In this document: positions 58,934 to 64,000 of the stretch, piece by piece
Numbering within the stretch: position 1 is the first letter of the stretch
Layout of the letters: the number at the start of each line of letters is the position of its first letter
NCBI RefSeq assembly: GCF_027579695.1
Contig: NC_083586.1
Coordinates: 5,824,001-5,888,000 of the forward strand
Direction of reading: 5' to 3'
From: Neoarius graeffei
Lineage: Eukaryota; Chordata; Actinopteri; Siluriformes; Ariidae
DNA: 64,000 nucleotides
Position numbers and translations under genes: made by a program
Notes under the pieces: model-generated
Seen by the model: only the letters and a program-made list of their open reading frames with translations
What the model was told of the DNA's origin: nothing
Databases searched by the model: none

Positions 58934-60538
58934 CAACCCCGATTCCAAAAAAGTTGGGACAAAGTACAAATTGTAAATAAAACAGAATGCAATGATGTGG
59001 AAGTTTCAAAATTCCATGTTTTATTTAGAATAGAACATAGATGACATATCAAATGTTTAAACTGAGAAAATGTATCATTTAAAGAGAAAAATTAGGTGTT
59101 TTTAAATTTCATGACAACACCACATCTCAAAAAAGTTGGGACAAGGCCATGTTTACCACTGTGAGACATCCCCTTTTCTCTTTACAACAGTCTGTAAACG
59201 TCTGGAGACTGAGGAGACAAGCTGCTCAAGTTTAGGGATAGGAATGTTAACCCATTCTTGTCTAATGTAGGATTCTAGTTGCTCAACTGCCTTAGGTCTT
59301 TTTTGTCATATCTTCCGTTTTATGATCCGCCAAATGTTTTCTATAGGTGAAAGATCTGGACTGCAGGCTGGCCAGTTCAGTACCCAGACTCTTCTTCTAT
59401 GCAGCCATGATGCTGTAATTGATGCAGTATATGGTTTGGCATTGTCATGTTGGAAAACTCAAGGTCTTCCCTGAAAGAGACATCATCTGGATGGGAGCAT
59501 ATGTTGCTCTAGAACCTGGATATACCTTTCAGCATGGATGGTGTCTTTCCAGATGTGTAAGCTGCCCATGCCACACACGCTAATGCAACCCCATACAATC
59601 AGAGATGCAGGCTTCTGAACTGAGCGCTGATAACAACTTGGGTCGTCCTTCTCCTCTTTAGTCCGAATGACACGGTGTCCCTGATTTCCATAAAGAATTT
59701 CAAATTTTGATTCCTCTGACCACAGAACAGTTTTCCACTTTGTCACAGTCCATTTTAAATGAGCCTTGGCCCAGAGAAGACGTCTGCGCTTCTGGATCAT
59801 GTTTAGATATGGCTTCTTTGTTGAACTATAGAGTTTTAGCTGGCAACGGCAGATGACACGGTGAATTGTGTTCACAGATAATGTTCTCTGGAAATATTCC
59901 TGAGCCCATTTTGTGATTTCCAATACAGAAGCATGCCTGTATGTGATGCAGTGCCGTCTAAGGGCCTGAAGATCACAGGCACCCAGTATGGTTTTCCGGC
60001 CTTGACCCTTACGCACAGAGATTCTTCCAGGTTCTCTGAATCTTTTGATGATATTATGCACTGTAGATGATGATATGTTCAAACTCTTTGCAATTTTACA
60101 CTGTCGAACTCCTTTCTGATATTGCTCCATTATTTGTCGGCACAGAATTAGGGGGATTGGTGATCCTCTTCCCATCTTTACTTCTGAGGGCCACTGCCAC
60201 TTCAAGATGCTCTTTTTATACCCAGTCATGTTAATGACCTATTGCCAATTGACCTAATGAGTTGCAATTTGGTCCTCCAGCTGTTCCTTTTTTGTACCTT
60301 TAACTTTTCCAGCCTCTTATTGCCCCTGTCCCAACTTTTTTGAGATGTGTTGCTGTCACGAAATTTGAAATGAGCCAATATTTGGCATGAAATTTCAAAG
60401 TGTCTCACTTTTGACATTTGATATGTTGTCTATGTTCTATTGTGAATACAATATCAGTTTTTGAGATTTGTAAATTATTGCATTCTGTTTTTATTTACAA
60501 TTTGTACTTTGTCCCAACTTTTTTGGAATCGGGGTTTG
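58934..60538 (-). mobile_element. Tc1/mariner transposon with both ends and TA duplication
   Basis: TA at 58932-58933 and 60539-60540. The ends caaccccgattccaaaaaag and, reversed, caaaccccgattccaaaaaa match for more than 60 bases apart from small differences. A second inner copy of the motif tctcaaaaaagttgggacaa lies near 59130 and, reversed, near 60330, so each end has an outer and inner site as in IR/DR Tc1 elements. 1605 bp, transposase on the minus strand. It has landed at the exact 3' end of the Rex6-like LINE. Confidence 0.93.
59310..60229 (-). pseudogene. Tc1-type transposase, broken
   Basis: The first frame (60229-59483) has the paired-like DNA-binding domain: [40 protein letters not shown] and the GRK-type hook [12 protein letters not shown], then the catalytic domain with [16 protein letters not shown]. 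The first catalytic residue of the DDE triad, D in WSDES, is E here (residue 172). The frame stops after LEQHMLPSR. The family sequence continues in another frame with a further TGA: VFQHDNAKPYTA (second D) and WPACSPDLSPIENIWR (final E), so at least one frameshift and one stop separate the triad. Not functional. Confidence 0.88.
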
Positions 60539-60544
60539 TAAACA

Positions 60545-61420
60545 GAGTCTTGAGATATGTTGGTGAGATGTAAATGGAGTCTTGCGATATCTTGATAAAC
60601 ATGTGATGTTGGCTATGGAGTGCTCAATCTCCTTTTGGAATGACAACCAGTCAGCTTTCCGTAGGTTAAACCTTCTGCAGGTAGGGATGGTTGTTGCTTG
60701 GAGTGCAGATCTGACTTTGATGGCAATTGGTTGGTGCTGGGTATGAGGGATGGGATCCAGGACTTCCTTCACACTTCTGGAAGTGATTTTGCTGCTCACA
60801 CAGGCAAGGTCTGGGTTATATCCCCATTTCCATCTGGTGCTGTGGAAATACTTGGATAGTTTGGCATTGTGGATTAGTGTCAGGTGTTTAGACTCAAGCC
60901 AGGTTTCAGCTCCATCTTGGTTGTTGCTCTCATAGTCCCATGATGTGCTGTGGGCATTGAAGCCGCTGATGTGGAATCTCCTTTTGCATCTTTCTGGTAG
61001 TTCTGTGTGAATAAAGGGGGTTGGGGGTGGATTGTACACAGATGTAACAGAGACGTTTGGGAGGGCAACTGTGATGGTTTCCATGTGCCCCTCTGTGGTG
61101 TGGGTACAGACTTCCTCAATCTTGAGGTTTGGTCAGCTGAAAACGGCTGATCCGTGCTGTCTGTATCAGATCTCTGCAACCAGTTTCATTCGAGGGATGA
61201 CAGGTCGATGTTGTGCAGGGCCGATGTGGGTTTCCTGCATGCACAGTATATCAAAACGGTTGGCCATTGTTGCCAGTATGTCTGCCTTGCATCTGGAGAA
61301 ACCTTTGATGTTGGTTGAGATGATTGACAGTGCAGGCCCGGTGAGGGGCAGGTGCTTGTGGGCTGTCGGGATTTAGCATGTGTCTTCATCATTTGATTGT
61401 GTGGGTAAGTATACAGAGAT
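60545..61420 (-). pseudogene. LINE apurinic-type endonuclease domain, decayed
   Basis: On the minus strand, segments in order: NIKGFSRCKADILATMAN-like start with CMQETHIGPAQH (61200-61330), a break, then METITVALPNVSVTSVYNPP, HISGFNAHSTSWDYESNNQD, LTLIHNAKLSKYFH, NPDLACVSSKITSRSVKEVL and IPHTQHQPIAIKV (60491-61084). QETH, the FNAHS box and the final H.PI are endonuclease motifs of jockey/I-type LINEs; the D expected before FNAH is missing (SGFNAH in place of GDFNAH). No reverse transcriptase follows on this strand because the Tc1 element lies next to it; the RT at 55926 is in the opposite orientation. Confidence 0.75.
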
Positions 61421-62156
61421 TGGCCTACTGGCAGTATCAGATTAGAAATTCCTGCTGAGTCCTTCCATCTCATTCAGCCAGCGTTTCCCAGGCTGCACCG
61501 CGGGGAGGTTTCTGTATCCGCAGCCCAATTCGGAACTGGCCAAGCACCTCCATAATTCCCTGTGGCTAGCTTCCTTGTCATATTTGGTCAACATATTTGA
61601 CAGACTGAATAGTTTGAATCTGTCTTTGCAAGGCCAAGATTCCAATATGTTGGTCCTTGCTGACAAAGTGGAAACTTTCATCCAAAAACTTTTCCTGTGG
61701 CATGACTGCATAATTGTCTGAAATTGTGATGTTTCCCAGCCTCACAGACTTCATCACTGAGGCATGCAGCAGTGATTTCTCCTCTATTTTTCAATCAGCT
61801 GCAGATCACCTGTCTGAGCTTAAAGTGCATATCACAGGTAAATTCAGGAGCAAGATCAATGTAATTCTCCTATTTTATATTAAACTTTGGTCAAATATCT
61901 GTAACATTCTGCATTCTCTGCAATATTTTTACCTTGCACAATGCCAGAAAAATTCAGTTGAAATCAAGCCATTTGAGGCAAATTGGTCCGCCTCTGAAAA
62001 AACTTGGCATTTGAATTTCCTGGCAAATACTGACTTTTGTGATGCCATCTGTGGGACACCTCCCTCTGAATCCTACGTCAGCGCTGGTTTGTTTATGAGA
62101 AAATGACCTGGTGGTTTTCTGCAAATTTCTTCAACATTATCACGTAATTATTAAAA

Positions 62157-62329
62157 TGGTTAACAGATGTATCGTAGGAGGGTGTAGCAACACCAATCTT
62201 GATGGGCTTAGTACTCATCGTTTTACAAAAGACTGGGCAATGAGAGAGAAATGGGAGTGCTTGGTCTACACAGGCTGTGCACTTAAACCGTGCAAAGCTC
62301 GCGCATCCTGCTTGTGCTTCTGCAGATAA
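62157..62329 (+). pseudogene. THAP-like domain exon
   Basis: From ATG at 62157: MVNRCIVGGCSNTNLDGLST with HRFTKDWAMREKWECLVY. This is the N-terminal THAP signature: C-x4-C, then HRF and W (usually HRFPKD and W.K). It lies between two halves of a hAT transposase that are otherwise in order, so a piece of a THAP element or gene has been inserted. Upstream gcgctggtttgtttatgaga may be its promoter/5' UTR. The frame ends at 62329 without the AVPTIF box that closes a full THAP domain. Confidence 0.65.
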
Positions 62330-62441
62330 CATCATGAATCTGGCTCCAGACTCCCTTGGGATTTTTCCAGGTGCGTTTTGTTATTTATTTTTTTTTCTGC
62401 TGTTGACAGATGGCCTTGTGCAAAATTACCCTTCTGGATGA

Positions 62442-62888
62442 GTGTGTAAAGGGGCATGCTTTCATATAAAAAACACGAAATTGGTCCAGAATATGCCCTT
62501 TGAGCAGCAGTTAGTTTCTTATTTCAAGGAGGACTACCGGTCATTTTCATGGATTCGGTACTCATTCGTTTCCACCGCAAACGATTTGTCACTGCAAATG
62601 CAACAGCAGCTTAATGAGCTGAAGAGTGACAGCAGGCTGAAGCACCTTTTTAGCACCTGTTCTCTTACATCCTTCTGGGTAACACTGATGCAGGAGTACC
62701 CCCAGCTCTGTGACGTTGCCTTAAAAATTCTCCTACCTTTCATGTCAACATACTTGTGTGATGCAGGCTTTTCAAAACTGACCACACTCAAAACTAAGTA
62801 CTGCAATCATGCACAGATTGAGGATGACCTGAGGCTGTATTTAACTAAAATTGAGCCGAGAATTCGAGAACTCTGCCAAACAAAGTAG
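62442..62888 (+). pseudogene. hAT transposase C-terminal dimerisation domain
   Basis: About 145 residues: FEQQLVSYFKEDYRSFSWIR, SDSRLKHLFSTCSLTSFWVT and EYPQLCDVALKILLPFMSTY, followed by LCDAGFSKLTTLKTKYCNHA and IEDDLRLYLTKIEPRIRELC. The string LPF.STYLC..GFS.LT..KTK..N is the hAT family C-terminal signature of SCAND3/ZBED5-like proteins. The frame is open to its natural stop at 62886-62888 but lacks the N-terminal two thirds in frame. Confidence 0.85.
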
Positions 62889-63240
62889 GCTCATATGTCA
62901 CACTGAGACGTTTGTTAACATTACCTCTGGTACTCTGGTAGAGTGTGTTTGTTCGTTCATGTATTTGTTAGCAACTTTGCCGAACAAAATGTACAGACCA
63001 ATTTTCATGAAAATTTTATGAGATATGTGTCTTGGCCCAGTGAAGAACTTAAATTTTGGAGGTGATCCAGAACCGCATCTGGATCCATACATTTTTAAAA
63101 GGATATAGGGCAAAATTGAACATTTTCAGTCTCAGACTGTTGTCTAACATTGTAATAATACAATAATACACAACAATAAAAAAACAGCCCAATAATAATA
63201 GCTTATCTATTTTTTTTTGGGGGGGGCTCAAAGTATACTT
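62889..63240. other. 3' part of the hAT remnant
   Basis: Noncoding, with a G-run at 63221-63228 just before the SINE. No gene recognised. Confidence 0.5.
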
Positions 63241-63604
63241 GGGCGGCATGGTCGTGTAGTGGTTAGCACAGTCGCCTCACAGCAAGAAGGTTCCGGGTTC
63301 GAACCCAGCAGCTGGCGAGGGCCTTTCTGTGTGGAGTTTGCATGTTCTCCCCGTGTCTGCGTGGGTTTCCTCCAGGTGCTCTGGTTTCCCCCACAATCCA
63401 AAGACATGCAGTTAGGTTGACATGGGGCAGCCTTGGGCTGAGGTGCCCTTACGCAAGGTACCTGACCCCTGACTGCTCCCCAGGTGCTCTGGTGTGGCTG
63501 CCCACTGCTCTGAGTGTGTGCATGTGTTCACTGCTTCAGATGGGTTAAATGCAGAGGATGAATTTCACTGTGCTTGAAGTGTGCATATGATGAATAAAGG
63601 TTTC
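63241..63604 (+). mobile_element. tRNA-derived SINE, second subfamily (different 3' end)
   Basis: The head and middle match the SINE at 41429 (ggcggcatggtcgtgtagtg, B box ggttcgaaccc, gtttgcatgttctccccgtg) up to gacatgcagttaggttgaca. After that the body switches to a different module (gggctgaggtgcccttacgc, tgactgctccccaggtgctc, tgaatttcactgtgcttgaa) with an aataaaggtttcttcttctt end. The copy sits inside the hAT remnant. Confidence 0.85.
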
Positions 63605-63694
63605 TTCTTCTTGCTACAGTCGGGGGGGGGGGGTGTCAAAGTACGCTTGCTACAGTCAGGGGGGCCAAGATCGCAAATGTTTGAGAACCCCGTC

Positions 63695-64000
63695 TAGACT
63701 ATTCAGTTCTTTATTTTCCAAGTGTCTGGAAAGTGTGAAAACATTTGTGGGTATTATGATGAGTGTTAAATGCAGAGAAACATATTAGTGAACATAAGAA
63801 ATCTGCTTTAATTATGCAGCTGACAGAAGCTTGCTTTAGCTGGCACAATCTAGCCTCATCTATGTGTAGACCTTTTCTGAACACACTGTGAATGCACTGT
63901 TGCTTTTTGGCAGCTGGCAGTGACAGCAGACCATTACAGATATCACTCACATGCTGTATATTCACAACTTGTCACTATTGCAAATATATTTGTAGTTAAT
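63695..64000. other. Right edge, no gene recognised
   Basis: AT-rich; the short minus-strand frame at 63711-63965 has no recognisable domain. Confidence 0.5.

Larger units (their letters stand above)
61480..63694 (+). mobile_element. hAT remnant (SCAND3/ZBED5-like) with a THAP exon inside
   Basis: Plus-strand transposase pieces: HNSLWLASLSYLVNIFDRLN and LNLSLQGQDSNMLVLADKVE (61550-61705), then, after a frame change, FPSLTDFITEACSSDFSSIF (61730-61840), KPFEANWSASEKTW... CDAICG (61960-62060), and the C-terminal part at 62442-62888. A THAP first exon interrupts at 62157. The right end probably lies at about 63694, where gcaaatgtttgagaacccc resembles a hAT terminus; the left end is not seen. Confidence 0.7.

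Noticed and set aside
57736-59052. Minus-strand frames in the Rex6-like LINE
   Set aside because: Shadows of the long plus-strand LINE frame.

Overview
The window looks like vertebrate, most likely teleost, nuclear DNA. The signs are replication-dependent histone genes with the animal 3' stem-loop, a spliced mcl1-type BCL-2 family gene, tRNA-derived SINEs of the DANA/Mermaid style, and dense families of hAT, Tc1, PIF/Harbinger and LINE elements of the kinds usual in fish. The SINE 3' module and tail suggest an otophysan, possibly a catfish; that is inference, not proof. I recognised no retrovirus, LTR element or Polinton.

Layout. (1) Bases 1-19861 are one tandem array of a 31-bp unit, about 640 copies. 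It contains higher-order repeats, a freshly homogenised block near 16.0-17.2 kb and an internal inverted block at 17905-18296. The array runs off the left edge. (2) 19862-23490 is transposon debris: three old reverse-oriented array-like units, a THAP-domain DNA element with a BED-finger hAT nested in it, and a ZMYM1-like hAT remnant. (3) 23900-28650 is a histone cluster: H1 (+), H2A (+), H3 (+), H2B (-), then only the last codons of an H4 (-). (4) 28650-31602 is an mcl1-like gene (+) whose exons 1-3 join in phase. Its first exon is cut short at the H4 remnant and carries an in-frame TAG. Two back-to-back AT-centred palindromes lie just before this junction. (5) 32205-35270 is a spliced ZBED1-like hAT remnant.

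(6) 36760-45970 holds a minus-strand gene of a fish family I can only tentatively place (DUF4806-like). Five exons join with matching splice phases. Its introns hold a short minisatellite, a PIF/Harbinger MITE, a hAT with exact target duplication, an AAACGTTT-rich element carrying a SINE, and, beyond the last exon, an element with a giant hairpin around a GC-rich minisatellite. (7) 47265-48989 is a complete but internally deleted hAT. (8) 51245-55159 has decayed tRNA genes (Glu, Lys) and a nearly intact tRNA-Trp, mixed with LINE and SINE insertions. (9) 55200-63700 is stacked LINEs (including a Rex6/R4-type element with a long open frame), a Tc1 element with full terminal repeats, and a hAT remnant that contains a THAP-domain exon.

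The histone genes are the only set that clearly works together: they supply core and linker histones in S phase, and each ends in the same 16-base stem-loop instead of relying on a poly(A) signal. Most other coding sequence is transposase or reverse transcriptase in decay. The mcl1-like and DUF4806-like genes are host genes that appear damaged or incomplete in this window.
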